Below, one piece after another: positions 11,943-22,735 of a DNA stretch of 64,000 nt; position 1 is the stretch's first letter, and each line of letters opens with the position of its first letter. Both the position numbers and the translations under genes were made by a program. Below the pieces are notes generated by a model. It ran no database searches, was not told the DNA's origin, and saw only the letters and a list, made by a program, of their open reading frames with translations. The stretch covers positions 3,658,001-3,722,000 of the forward strand of contig JAWZSP010000003.1 of NCBI GenBank assembly GCA_034401135.1, given 5' to 3'. Source of the stretch: Volutella citrinella (lineage: Eukaryota > Ascomycota > Sordariomycetes > Hypocreales > Nectriaceae).

Positions 11943-13795
11943 TCACAGCTTGGCTCGCACCTCCGCCCTGTCACCAATCTCGCGCTGGGCGCTCTCTCTT
12001 AGAACCTTGCGTAGTATCTTCCCCGACTGTCTCCCTCGTCAGTGTGCGCCGGCCAGTGGAGCGAGGAACCGATTGCGCGGAACTCCTCACTCAAAGAGAA
12101 ACTCACAGGAATCTTGGGGATCGAGTCGACAAAGACTAAGCCCCCCTTCAGGCGCTTGTAGTGTACTACGCGAGCGGCAACCCAGTCGACGATCTCCGCC
12201 TCGGGCGAACTCGTAGCAGCGTTGCTTGCTCGGACAACGTATGCCCTGGGCACCTCTTCGCCCCCAATTACCACCCCTACCACTGCAGCATCTGCAATGT
12301 CTGCCCGTTCCCGGAGGAGAGCCTCGAGCTCGGCTGGAGCCACCTGATATCCCTTCACTTTGATCAACTCCTTGAGGCGGTCGACGATGTGGAAGAGAGC
12401 TCCAGGGGCGTATTCGTCCACATAGGCAATGTCCCCCGTTCGCAACCAGCGTGTGCCGTTGGTGTCTATGGCAAATGCCTTATCCGTCGCACTCTCATTG
12501 CGCCAGTAGCCGCGCATCACTGTCGGGCCGCTAATCCATAACTCGCCGCGAGTATTGCCCTTCGTGATTTCGGCTCCGGTGTCGAGGTCAACCAGCTTGG
12601 CCTCGCAGTTGGGTAAGAGTTCGCCGACTGCTAGGGTTGCCGGGCGGTTCGAGTCCCAGGAGAGGGTAGTGCAGGTAGCCTCCGTCATGCCCCAGCCTTG
12701 CCTGACGTTCATATTCCCCTTGGCCATCATGGCGGCGACTTCGCGCTGCGTGCTCTCAGACAACGGTGCGGCACCGGACGCGACCATGTCGAGGCTGCTA
12801 AGGTCTGCTCGGCGTGCTAGGGGGTGCTTTGACAAAGCTGTGAGGATAGGCGGCACGGCGAAGAGCCTGGTGATGCGGAACCGTTGGATGTGGGCGAGCA
12901 TCTTGGGGAAATCAAAAGCTGGCATCACGTAAACCGGGATGCGCTCATACGGATAGTAAATAGCGAAGTAGCCTTGACTGAAGGCGTGGTACATAGGCAA
13001 GAAGCACAGGGCCGAGGCTTTCTGGGCCAAGGATTCATAGTTGGGTCTCAGCTGACCGAATTTGATGATGCCGATTCCATTGGCGACGTGGTTGTGATGC
13101 GTAATTTCAACACCTTTGGGGGTGCCCGTCTAAATGGATTCATTAGCAACCCGGAAGCCCCTGTGGGAGAGAGCTTGAGGAAACCATACCGTCCCTGAAC
13201 TGTAGTTGAGCGTGCAAGTTGCGCTTCTCGAATCAACGGGCTCTATCCATTCAAACACTTCTCCTTTGCTACGTGGTGCGATTAGTTTAGTCCAATGCTT
13301 TGCTCCCTGCGGCGGATTTGACTCGATGGTCGTCGAGTCAGGCCATGTAGAGTCCAGCATGAACAGCTTGTCCTGGCTTAGGCCCACCTGCCTGGCGGCT
13401 TCCAGTGCAGTCCCTACTTGGCCTTTCGCCGCAATCATCATGACTGCGCCGCTGTCTTGAAGTTGTGAGACAAGCTCTCGCGCCGTATAGCCGTGATTCG
13501 CCCCTGTAAAGACACCCCCAGCCATCCATATGCCGAGAACAATGACGGGATAGACAACGCTGTTGGCAGAGAAGACCAGAACCCGGTCCCCGGGTTGGAG
13601 GCCATTCTCAATCAAGCCGACTGCTATGCGTTTTGCAAGCAGTCGGCCTTCCGAGTACGTGATGAAGCGAGTCTCGGGCTCATCTGCGTCAATCCAAGCC
13701 TTCTTGTTCGTCAATGGCCCAGACGCCGAGCCAAAGATCCATTGCTGGATGGAGCAGTTTGGTATCTCTACGGAGTACCGTGATTCGATGGGCAT
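11943..13795 (-). CDS. Peroxisomal 4-coumarate-CoA-ligase-like acyl-activating enzyme
   Basis: An ANL-superfamily ligase that adenylates a carboxylic acid and transfers it to CoA. Exons (minus strand) are 13795..13190, 13129..12107 and 12026..11943, giving 570 residues, the usual size of fungal 4CL-like enzymes. Both introns (60 and 80 bases) fall at conserved motifs. The first splits the P-loop so that splicing gives SSGTTGTPKGVEITH, and the second gives PKIPSGKILRKVLR, which contains the catalytic lysine. Other motifs are GWGMTE, WLRTGD and DRLKELIKVKGYQVAPAELE. The protein ends in AKL, a canonical type 1 peroxisomal targeting signal, so it probably acts in peroxisomes on a fatty or aromatic acid. 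The substrate is unknown. The neighbouring oxidoreductase would make peroxide, but a shared pathway is only a guess. Confidence 0.92.
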
Positions 13796-15778
13796 TCTGA
13801 GAGGATTTGCCGGGGTGTTTCAGGATCGAACGTTCTGGGATGAAGAGAAAGGAGTCGAGGCGTGATGAGGAAACCTTCTTGGGGCAGGATCTAATCTGAT
13901 TGGGCGCAGAAGGGCTGGCCTCACGAAGAATCGGGCATACAGTTGAGTGCTCGTCAAACTACGAGGCGTGAGAAAGTGCGAAGCTCAGGAGTCCCGCAAA
14001 TGTCAGAGGGTCACCCCTTGCTCGCCGTCCGTGATTCGATGCTGTATCCAGAACGGAGTCGACCGACGTCGGGATCCTTTATTATGATAAATTCACATAC
14101 GCACAGCGGCCAGCCCATGTCTCGTTCACCGTCGGAGGCTAAAATTAGCCCCTGCGCTATTGGAGCGGGATCTGAACTATACCCATGGACAGGCCCTGTC
14201 GGAGGAGGGCGAGGCTGCCAATACATTGAATCGGGCCCTGCGCCCAATGGCTCGCGGGCGCTGTTCGTTTCGCTTGAGTCCCTGGCTGAAGCCGTGTATG
14301 TCGGGAAAAAGCGATGGATGGTCGTGGTGACAGGACGCCTCGTAGCTCATGTCTCCGGTTACACCACAGCAAGCGGGCGTAGCACACTGGGTACCGAATC
14401 CAATGTCCCACGTTTAGCTTCGCAAGACAGTTCCCTAGCCGAAAGCCTGTGTTTCCCCAGACCAGCGGCGCTGTCGGGCTTCCTGGGAAGGTGAACCGTA
14501 AAATGTCTTGTGAGGACGGTGAAGATGCGAATGCGCCGGTGCCACTTTTAAGCTTATCTTGACTTTTTGCCCTTTGCACAAATGCCGGATATGGGCTTGG
14601 CAAGGCCACATCCATTCACAGTGGTCATCAGCTAATTACTTGTTTAGTAGTCATCACGAGGATACTCTCAGCTTCGAGACCGGCAGCCGCTCAGGAGAAA
14701 GTCACAGGACAAAAAAAACTTCATTCTGCTCGTCATTCTAGACGCGACCCCCTTTCCCTCGCGCGTGAGCATTCGGGTTACACAGCGAGGAGCCATCGGT
14801 CTTGCACGAACCCCATTGTCGCTCACAAAATCCGTACCGGTCGGTTTGCTGGGTGGCATGTAGTAGTAGTATACACTAAGAGCATGTGAGAAACCGGCGC
14901 GCAAGCGGCGAACACGAGATTGAATCTGCAGATGCTTCAATGTGTAGCGGCAGCCAGGCAGTCGGTAGGTTGGAGATATTGCGTGCATGGCCACAAGGCC
15001 GTACGTGCTATGTGGTATCACTACGGAGTAGAGGAGGAGCGATTCCGATTTTGGCTTTGTTGATGCAATGGACGGAGGTCACCTGGTCGTATGAAGCGCG
15101 GGCAACATGTACATTCGGTTAAGCCGGAGGACTGCAGGTGGACGGGTAGACCGTCTGCTACCCAGGCTGACGTCCTGGTAGTTGAGGCTGTTGATGCGAT
15201 GCCCCCTAATTGAGACAATTCCAAAGAAGCACAGCTGGCTTGGCGAGAGCGTGGACGGAGCCAAGAGCACCATGGCGATCGACCTAAGCGGTTCACTTTG
15301 CTTGTTGGAATGCTGGGTACTACGACCGGTCTTGAGCGTGACCGTAGAAGCGAGTTTCGCCAAAATACAGCTGCTGAGAGGTTGTCCTCTGACTTGTGGA
15401 GCGAGGCTGTGTGTTGAATTGGGAGGCGCACACAGTCGCTGAAACTCGTAGGATGAAGTTTCCAGTCTGGTTGTTCAACGAGGGCGCTTTCCACAAGTCA
15501 AACTGAGCAAGTACTGCACCTTCCTTCACCCCATTGATGAATTCTGAGCTGGGACCTGTGGATTTCTATTAGCGGTACGTACCTCTCTGCCAACCAACCA
15601 ACCTGGCGCCAGGCCGGCTAAACCCGATATTCAACCGACGGGGCCAATCACACCGGTTCATTTTGCAAGCAGCTCCAACTGTCGAGGCCAAACGGCGACG
15701 ACAATTTGAAAGGCGAGGCTTCACGATTCAACTTCGCACCACCTCCCGCTCCATCGACGCCCTCTCCCATCCACCACC
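13796..15778. other. Divergent promoter region, ligase and complex I gene
   Basis: Almost 2 kb between two divergent starts. Short frames on both strands (for example 14157-14615 and 15021-15494, minus) match no family I know and have no splice-linked partner. No RNA gene was recognised. Confidence 0.45.
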
Positions 15779-16887
15779 ATGGCGAGCAAAGTCACCCCCT
15801 TCTTCGTCCGATCCGCCATCCGGACGGCCACCCGGGTCGCCCGGCCCCAGGCCCGAGCCCTGTCCGTCACAGCCCGCCGACCGAGCGACACCCTCATGGT
15901 GGTAAGCATCCCACAAACACGCCCTCGCCGCCCGCCATTGGCGACCCAATTGCGACTGCGGCGTCCAGCAACCGCGAGTTCTGGGTCCTAGGGGCATTTT
16001 GGCGGAGTTTGGGCCTCACTGACGCTCGCGGGACAGCACCGAAACACGCCGGACAACAACGTCGACATCCCCTTCAAGTTCAACCAGCAGAACGAGGCCG
16101 TCATCGCCGAGATCCTCAAGAAATACCCCCCCCAGTACAAGAAGGCTGCCGTCATGCCTCTACTCGACCTCGGCCAGCGCCAGCACGGCTTCACCAGCAT
16201 CAGCGTCATGAATGAGGTCGCCCGCCTACTCGAGATGCCCCCGATGCGCGTTTACGAGGTTGCGTCCTTTTACACCATGTACAACCGAACCCCCGTGGGC
16301 AAGTTCTTCGTCCAGATCTGCACTACGGTACGTGTCTCTCAGTCAATCATGTCGTTTTTGGAGGTCCAGAGCAGTTCCCCTGCGCATCAATGGGTGATGG
16401 GGGGGTTAGCAGTGTAGTGGTGTATCGGACACCCGGAATGGGAGCGGGCCGGGATCTAGCCACGCCAATCCAAAGAACAAGCAACCCAAGGCATCCTACT
16501 GACTACTGAGCTCTACAGACCCCATGCCAGCTTGGCGGCTGCGGCTCCGACTCCATCGTCAAGGCCATCACCAACCACCTCGGCATCAAGCAGGGCGAGA
16601 CCACCGCCGATGGCCTCTTCACCATCCTCGAGGTCGAATGCCTCGGCGCTTGCGTCAACGCCCCCATGCTCCAGATCAACGACGACTACTACGAAGACCT
16701 CACCCCCGAGACGGTCGTCGACCTCCTCAAGGCTCTCAAGGAGTCTGCCACTGCCACCAACGCCGCCTCCGTCAAGGTCCCCAAGCCCGGCCCTCTGACC
16801 GGCCGCGATACCTGCGAGAACAGCGCCGGCCAGACGAACTTGTTGGATGAGCCCTGGGGAGTCGAGAAGACGCGATCGGACCTGTAG
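15779..16887 (+). CDS. nuo-24: NADH:ubiquinone oxidoreductase 24 kDa subunit, mitochondrial
   Basis: NDUFV2/NuoE homologue. It belongs to the peripheral arm of complex I and holds the N1a [2Fe-2S] cluster next to the 51 kDa flavin subunit. Exons are 15779..15901, 16037..16327 and 16519..16887, giving 260 residues, close to the size of the Neurospora protein. Introns are 135 and 191 bases. Residues 1 to about 35 are rich in Arg, Ala and Ser without acids, as expected for a mitochondrial presequence. Cluster ligands are all present: Cys136 and Cys141 (ICTTTPCQ, rebuilt by the second splice) and Cys179 and Cys183 (ECLGAC). The conserved [12 protein letters not shown] segment precedes them. The ATG has a CACC-type context. 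Codons are strongly C/G-ending, as for a highly expressed gene. Confidence 0.95.
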
Positions 16888-17275
16888 AACTAAAGCCTTT
16901 TTTCTCTCAAACTTTTTTTTAGTATCATGTAAGGGAACATCTTGCGAGAGTAGGTGGATGGAAAAGGCCGCAGGGGCGAGGGACTTGTACATAAACAACC
17001 TACTACTGCGTTGAATGCACCTATGAAATAGAGGACGCCGATTCAACCCAGCCACATGAAACCGTTCCGTCGTGATATGTGTCCCTTGTTTCAATTGATC
17101 TTTTTTTGGTTCTTGTTTTGGCTTTCAGTCGTACATGATCGTCGGATATGGTCATAATCCAAACTGCTAAGAAATGGCACACATTGCCCAGTATCTTTCC
17201 AATAAACAATTTCCCACCCCCAATGCCACATATCTTGCTGCTTTGCCGTGCTATATCCAATCATCCCCCTTGGCC
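16888..17275. other. Convergent 3' region of nuo-24 and kelch genes
   Basis: T-rich runs (about 16897-16920 and 17099-17107) and no supported gene; likely the two 3' UTRs. Confidence 0.5.
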
Positions 17276-18994
17276 TTACTCGCCGACCCTCAAGATCCAA
17301 CCGTCTCCAAGCCGCATGTTATCCTCGCCCAACCCGCCCCAGATGAAGATGCCGTTCTCCTCTAGCTCGCCCATCGGTGCGCTAGCCAACCATCCGCGAG
17401 GCTCGGGGTACTCGTAGTCGCTTTCCTCGTCATAGGGCTTCAGGTCAACCGGAGTCCACTTGCCCTCGCCAGTTTTTCGGCCGAAGGCTTGCATAAAGGC
17501 AGCGGTGACGCTGGCTGGGGTCATGCCCAACGGCGGAACTTGGAACATCCAGACATCATTGTGAAACTTGCCGGCACCCTCGTGGCCCTCAGAGCTTGGG
17601 TCGCGCTCGCCCATGGTCAGGACGAGATACTCACGGCCACCGCCAATAGTGAGAGCCTCGAGTGAGGCGACACTACGAGGCGCTGGCCACTCTTGGACGG
17701 GCTCAACGGGGAACTCGTCTGACGAGGCCGCGGGGTTGTCCTGGAGAATTGACTGCCATCCGCCACGGGCACGGATGGCTACTTCGCCTCTGGAGCCGCG
17801 GTCGTCAAACGTCTCAACCTCGAGGTGCAAGAAGTCGAGCTGGCCGCCGATCTCACCGTTGCCATCGTAGCCACCGAAGCGGAAGAGGCGTGTCTTGCTG
17901 ATGCAGATGGCAGAGCCACCACGAGCAGGGCCGGGAGCCTTGGGTAGCTCGCTCCAGGACCGGTCATGAACGTTGAAGGCCCAGATGTCGTTGGTGCGAT
18001 CCCCATTGGCAAGGCATCCGCCGTGGATGAAAAAGGTTCCGTAGCCTTCTGACTCCTCGTCAACAGCATCCTCGGCAACATGACCGACAATTGGAGCCTG
18101 CGGCGTACCCGTCTTGGACGTGTCGCCCAAGGCCCATTCCGACCACGTCTCGCTCGGCTTGGGGCGCGGCTGAGCGAAGTCTCGCGGTCGATCGGTGGCA
18201 GTGGCACAGTGGTAGCTCCGGGCAGCTGGGTGAGGGATGATGGCGCCGCCCTTGACAACGGGAGCTGGGTCGATGTGAGTCCAGGTATGGCTGCGGGTAT
18301 CAAAGACCCAGACACGGCCGGCCTCCTCAAGCGGCGTCATCTCGGGCCCGCCGCGGCCACCGAAGAGGAAAATGCGTGCGCCGATGACGGCCGTGGCATG
18401 GCCAACTCGCGGGCTGGGAACATCACCGAGCTTGGGAGGTTCTGGGAGGGCAAGTTCCTTGCCCTTGCCCTTGTTCTTCGGCTTCTCCTCCTGGGCCTCA
18501 CTATCAGCAGCATCACCACCGGGGGAGACGAGAGGTACTTCATCCAAGTCCTTCTCCTTCTTGGCCTCTTCAAATTCCTTTGCTTCCTGAGAAAGCTCCT
18601 TCTCTCCCTCTTCTTCGATCTCCTCGGGCTCGGCGGGTGGCGCTGCGGGGACCTCCTGCTCTTGCTGCTGAGCGGCCTTTGCCTTGATCTTGTAGTAGTC
18701 TGCTCCAGCGTGATTCCACGGGAGGGTCATGATGTGCATATCATTGTCAACAGGCTCGCGAGGGTTGACCTCGCCGCCAAACATGTAGGCGGTGCCGGAG
18801 ACAATGTCGATTGTGTGGGATGAGCGCGGCAGTGCCGGGAGGTCAACTCGTTCCCAAGTGCCATTGATGGTGTCCTTACGGGGAGCTCGGGGAGAGAGCG
18901 GCGATGTCACGGCGGGCACAGAGGGGAGGTTCTGCTGTGCATTCTGAAGAAGATCGGTAGCGCGACGCTTCAGAGCAGCAAATGATGTCGCCAT
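17276..18994 (-). CDS. Kelch-repeat protein with charged insert
   Basis: A single exon of 572 residues. At least five kelch blades can be read from their paired glycines: AYMFGGEVNP, IFLFGGRGGPE, FFIHGGCLAN, LFRFGGYDGNG and IFIWGGLGED, each followed by a W-containing strand. This predicts a beta-propeller used for protein binding. Between the first and second blades (roughly residues 110-180) is a long, acidic, lysine-rich, probably disordered insert with EEIEEEGEKELSQEAKEFEE-type sequence, rich in Glu and Lys. Homologous fungal proteins are usually annotated only as kelch or galactose-oxidase-like; there is no sign of galactose oxidase copper ligands. An ATG 24 codons upstream is in frame, but I prefer MATSFAALKRR because the extension looks like translated leader. 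It is divergent from the acetylglutamate kinase gene. The role is unknown. Confidence 0.82.
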   Translation of the reverse strand: MATSFAALKRRATDLLQNAQQNLPSVPAVTSPLSPRAPRKDTINGTWERVDLPALPRSSHTIDIVSGTAYMFGGEVNPREPVDNDMHIMTLPWNHAGADYYKIKAKAAQQQEQEVPAAPPAEPEEIEEEGEKELSQEAKEFEEAKKEKDLDEVPLVSPGGDAADSEAQEEKPKNKGKGKELALPEPPKLGDVPSPRVGHATAVIGARIFLFGGRGGPEMTPLEEAGRVWVFDTRSHTWTHIDPAPVVKGGAIIPHPAARSYHCATATDRPRDFAQPRPKPSETWSEWALGDTSKTGTPQAPIVGHVAEDAVDEESEGYGTFFIHGGCLANGDRTNDIWAFNVHDRSWSELPKAPGPARGGSAICISKTRLFRFGGYDGNGEIGGQLDFLHLEVETFDDRGSRGEVAIRARGGWQSILQDNPAASSDEFPVEPVQEWPAPRSVASLEALTIGGGREYLVLTMGERDPSSEGHEGAGKFHNDVWMFQVPPLGMTPASVTAAFMQAFGRKTGEGKWTPVDLKPYDEESDYEYPEPRGWLASAPMGELEENGIFIWGGLGEDNMRLGDGWILRVGE

Positions 18995-20143
18995 TGCGAA
19001 GGTGGAATGGCAGATCCAGACAAGAAGGAGGCCGTAGCTTTCAAAGAATTGTTTCCGCTTCTGCACGGGACTGGATGGTGGGGTCGAGCAGTCCTAGTCA
19101 CGGCCGTGTCGGTCACGACAGAGTCTGGAGATGAAGAGAGAGGAGTCAGCCAGCGCCGGGAATGTCAGCAGAGGAGCGCCCGAAGTCGCAAAATCGATGG
19201 CATGGGGCAATGGCAAGCGGCGACGTGGAGGCAGACGGATGGAAGGCTGTACACGGGCTGTACAGTGCAGAGGATGACGTATGTTGCCGGGGGTGACGAA
19301 GGGACTCACTGTGGACGGCAGACGGCGAGTAGTCGAGTTGCAGTGACAGCGCAGCACAGCACAGCACAACCAACACAGTAACAGCACAACTCGCTCGGCG
19401 TTTGCACAAGTCAGCGTTGGGGAGGCGGCAACTGATGATGAGAGAGAGCGGAGTCGGGACGACGCACTGATGAGAGCGGGAAATGGGATGGTTACATAGC
19501 AGTTGCTCAGCATTTGCTCGCCGCCAACAAGCTGATGAGTGGTCGCCGACCGGTCTGAAGCCTGCACGTCAGCACTTCCCAGGCCTGGAACCCGCCGCCG
19601 CATCCTTCTCGCCATCCGAGGGCCATCATGGCTGAGCAGTGGAGGTAGCCAGAGCGGGGGGTGGTTTAGTGGGGGTGGTCTGGCGTCGAGACGGCGTTGC
19701 TGTGCTGAGCCTTAGCGGCCCGTATGGCCCGCAAGGTTCAGCAAGGTTCAGGAATCAGCATGGCTGCTGACGCCCTGTAGGATGTTGCATGCCAGTGTGC
19801 GATGGATGGATGGAAGCGAGCTAGCTGAGGTGATAATTATTGCCCGAGTCGCAAACACGTGCGTCTTTTCATAAAGATTGGTCCTAGGCCAGATGGAGAG
19901 GAGGATTCCTCGGACCTGGGGGGGCACAACGAGTTCACTGTGCGATGCTGAGCGATTGTTTCGATTGATACTCACCTGCTGAAGCGAGCGGAGGCAGAGC
20001 TAACTAGACACAGTGCGGGCACACAGTTATTGGGACCAATTCCTACTATACATGGATGACCTCACATCTACCTCAACCACAACACCTGCCTCACCTTGAT
20101 TGCCCCTCCAACAACCCCCAATCTGCTGCCGAGACAAATAGCA
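18995..20143. other. Divergent promoter region, kelch and acetylglutamate kinase genes
   Basis: 1.15 kb with CAGCA-rich repeats near 19345-19390 and a direct repeat of AAGGTTCAG near 19732-19751. No supported gene. Confidence 0.45.
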
Positions 20144-21655
20144 ATGCTGCCAGTTTTCGCTGTTGTCTTTAGAGCCGGCGGCGCCCGCCAGGGTGCTTCC
20201 CGAACTCTCTCGCGCGTATCCGCACCCGCCCTGACCTCGATCCGATGCCCCAATCGCGCCCTCTCGACAACTCACGCCTTCGCCTCCGCTTCCTCATCTA
20301 CCAGTAATAGGACCCGCGAGATTGTGGCTCAGACCATTAGCAACATTGGCAGCAAGCGCGAGACAGCGGCTTACCTCCGGGTTTTCACGGTCACCCCCCA
20401 AAAGTTTGCCGTCATCAAGGTTGGGGGCGCCATTCTTCGGGAGCACCTAGACGAGCTCTGTGGAAGTATTCTATTACTCTACGAGCTCGGGCTGTACCCA
20501 GTTATTGTTCACGGAGGTGGCCCGCAGCTGAATTCCCTGTTGGAGGCCGAGGGGGTGGTTCCTCAATTCCAGGATGGAATAAGAGTAACTGACGCAAAAA
20601 CCCTCCGTATTGCGCGGAAACTCTTTCTGGAGGAAAATTCACGATTTATCGAACGCCTAGACTCCCTTGGCGTTGCGACACGCGCTATACAGGGAGCTTT
20701 CGGAGCAACCTACCTCGATAAAGAGAAGTGGCAGTACGTCGGCAAGATCACCGAGGTCAGGACGCAGGCCATCGAGAGCAGTTTAGCAGCCGGATACGTG
20801 CCTATCCTTACTTCAATGGCTGAAGGGGATGACGGTCATCTCTTGAACGTCAATGCGGACGTCGCGGCTGCTGAACTTGCCCGTGCTCTCAAGCCCCTAA
20901 AAGTTGTCTACCTATCGGAAAAGGGGGGCCTGTTCAATGGCGAGGATAAGAAGATCTCGCAGATCAATCTTGATGAAGAAGCTGACTACATTATGGCCCA
21001 GCCCTGGTGCCGTAGGGGCACTCGTCTTAAGATTCAGGAGATTCAGGCGCTTCTCAATGATCTTCCCCGCACCTCCAGCGTGGCTATCATTCACCCCAGT
21101 GATCTTGAAAAGGAACTCTTTACTGACTCTGGTGCTGGTACACTCATCCGCCTGGGTAATCGCATTCGAAAGGCTACCTCAGTCCATGAATTCAACGATA
21201 TTAAGAAGCTCAAGGCTACCTTGATTGGTAGCTATAAAGGTCTTGATACCGAGGCGATAGTTGATCGATTTATCGATACCCTGAGGGAGAAGGAGTTCTC
21301 TGCTTACTATGATGATGCGATGCAATGCATGGCTATTATCATGCCTGAAGGTGAGAATCAAGCTATGGCTATACTCACTAGTCTATCCACTACCAAGTCT
21401 GGCTGGCTCAGTGGCACTATGGAGAATATCTTCACTGCTATCAAGAAGGATTACCCTGTTCTGGCTTGGACTGTTGATGAGAGGGACGAGAACCTGGGCT
21501 GGTTCTTTGAAAAGTCTGATGGCAGTTTCCGCCACAATGGCAGAGTCCTCTTCTACTACGGGAGTGGTATGCGCTCGGAGGCTCTTATCCCTGCATACGA
21601 GGACTTTTTGTCCAGTGGACAAGCCATGCTTAGCAACACCAACATCAAGATATAG
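20144..21655 (+). CDS. Acetylglutamate kinase with NAT-like domain, reductase domain absent
   Basis: Acetylglutamate kinase phosphorylates N-acetylglutamate in mitochondrial arginine synthesis. Intronless, 503 residues. Residues 1 to about 60 look like a mitochondrial presequence (Arg, Ser and Ala, no acids). The amino-acid-kinase domain follows, with AVIKVGGAIL at about 89, the HGGGPQLN loop, DGIRVTD, LNVNADVAA, and the feedback/arginine-region signature LFTDSGAGTLIRLGN. After it comes the DUF619/GNAT-type domain ending near YEDFLSSGQAMLSNTN. In the usual fungal arg-6/ARG5,6 polyprotein a cleavage linker and N-acetylglutamyl-phosphate reductase follow. Here the frame stops, and nothing reductase-like is found in the next kilobase. 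Codons in the last third are visibly more A/T-ending than in neighbouring genes. It may be a paralogue kept beside a full-length copy elsewhere, or part of a split system. Confidence 0.88.
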   Translation: MLPVFAVVFRAGGARQGASRTLSRVSAPALTSIRCPNRALSTTHAFASASSSTSNRTREIVAQTISNIGSKRETAAYLRVFTVTPQKFAVIKVGGAILREHLDELCGSILLLYELGLYPVIVHGGGPQLNSLLEAEGVVPQFQDGIRVTDAKTLRIARKLFLEENSRFIERLDSLGVATRAIQGAFGATYLDKEKWQYVGKITEVRTQAIESSLAAGYVPILTSMAEGDDGHLLNVNADVAAAELARALKPLKVVYLSEKGGLFNGEDKKISQINLDEEADYIMAQPWCRRGTRLKIQEIQALLNDLPRTSSVAIIHPSDLEKELFTDSGAGTLIRLGNRIRKATSVHEFNDIKKLKATLIGSYKGLDTEAIVDRFIDTLREKEFSAYYDDAMQCMAIIMPEGENQAMAILTSLSTTKSGWLSGTMENIFTAIKKDYPVLAWTVDERDENLGWFFEKSDGSFRHNGRVLFYYGSGMRSEALIPAYEDFLSSGQAMLSNTNIKI

Positions 21656-22735
21656 ACACCCTGCGCACCTTGCTCACCCTGGAAGAATCTCTCCGTCACA
21701 GCCGTCCTCGACGCAGTTCGTTGCAATACCGCCTTCTCTCTCCTTCTCATTCCATTGCCCGGATCTTATCAAGGAAGCATGTGGCGTCTTCCAAGAATAA
21801 GCGACAGTGAAGCGTGTCGAGGCGATTGGGAATGAAATGAAGGCTGAATCTGAGTACTATTTCGTCAATGAGATGGTGGAAGCGACAAGGCGTCATCTAC
21901 CAAGTGGTGCGTCTACAAGGAGGGGCTGATCAGAATACGAAGCTGCTCAAAATATTGGCGCTCTGTCTGGCCAGCCTTTGCCGATATGTGACAGTCAACT
22001 GGAGACAGGCTGCACAAACGCCAGCTTGTCCCGGCACTGGGGCGCCTGGTCTACACTCCTCTACCAGGACTCGTCGCTCGTTGATAGGAGGCTCTGCGTC
22101 AAGTCCTAAGACGAGCACTGGCAGTACCACAGCTCTCTAAGCATACTACTAGTAAATGCTGTCAATGGTACTGCATCGTGGTTTCCTGCCCCCGAATTGT
22201 ACCATTCTGAGCTGAGGGCCCTCCGTGCTTCCTCCATGTCTCGGGACCGTGACCTATTTTGAGGTGTCGACAAGCGCGGGGGGTGTTCATTCAGAGTCAC
22301 GCTAGGCGGGTAAAATGGACAGCTGAAGAACGCACGAAACGCGTTCTTGGGCACCTGACCAGTAGACCAGGGCTTCTGCCGCTGGGAGCTATAAAATCAA
22401 TCCCCAGTCTCATCGCGGGCTGCACCAAGACACAGGGTGCCGAGCAGTGCATATGGGGGCGCCCTGGTAGGCCAGTCCGTGACGCCTCCCTCAGCTGGGC
22501 GCCAGACCATCGCCGTCATGCATCGAATAGTGGAGTCGGTGCGGTGTCCAGCGCACGGCGGCAGATGGGATGGATCTACAAGCGGCCCGGCGCTTAGAGG
22601 GTTGCAAGGGACTGGCCACAGTTGTCCCGTCATGTTAGGGTGGGCGTGTCTTGGCAGTTGGCAAATCGAACAGGATGGTAATGTAAGAGAGCAAATTTGA
22701 AATTGAAACACAAACTCAATCAGCCAAGCATCCAG
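21656..22735. other. Convergent intergenic region downstream of the acetylglutamate kinase
   Basis: Searched by eye for a reductase continuation (an NAD(P)-binding G-x-G-x-x-G motif or the catalytic cysteine segment) in all frames; none seen. Only short frames. Confidence 0.55.

Noticed and set aside
12646..12656. GGTTCGAGTCC, a tRNA B-box-like sequence
   Set aside because: It lies inside the coding exon of the acyl-CoA ligase, and no A box or acceptor stem is found at the right distance.
21656..22140. Possible continuation of the acetylglutamate kinase gene into a reductase through an intron
   Set aside because: No suitable donor just before the stop and no reductase motif in any frame downstream.
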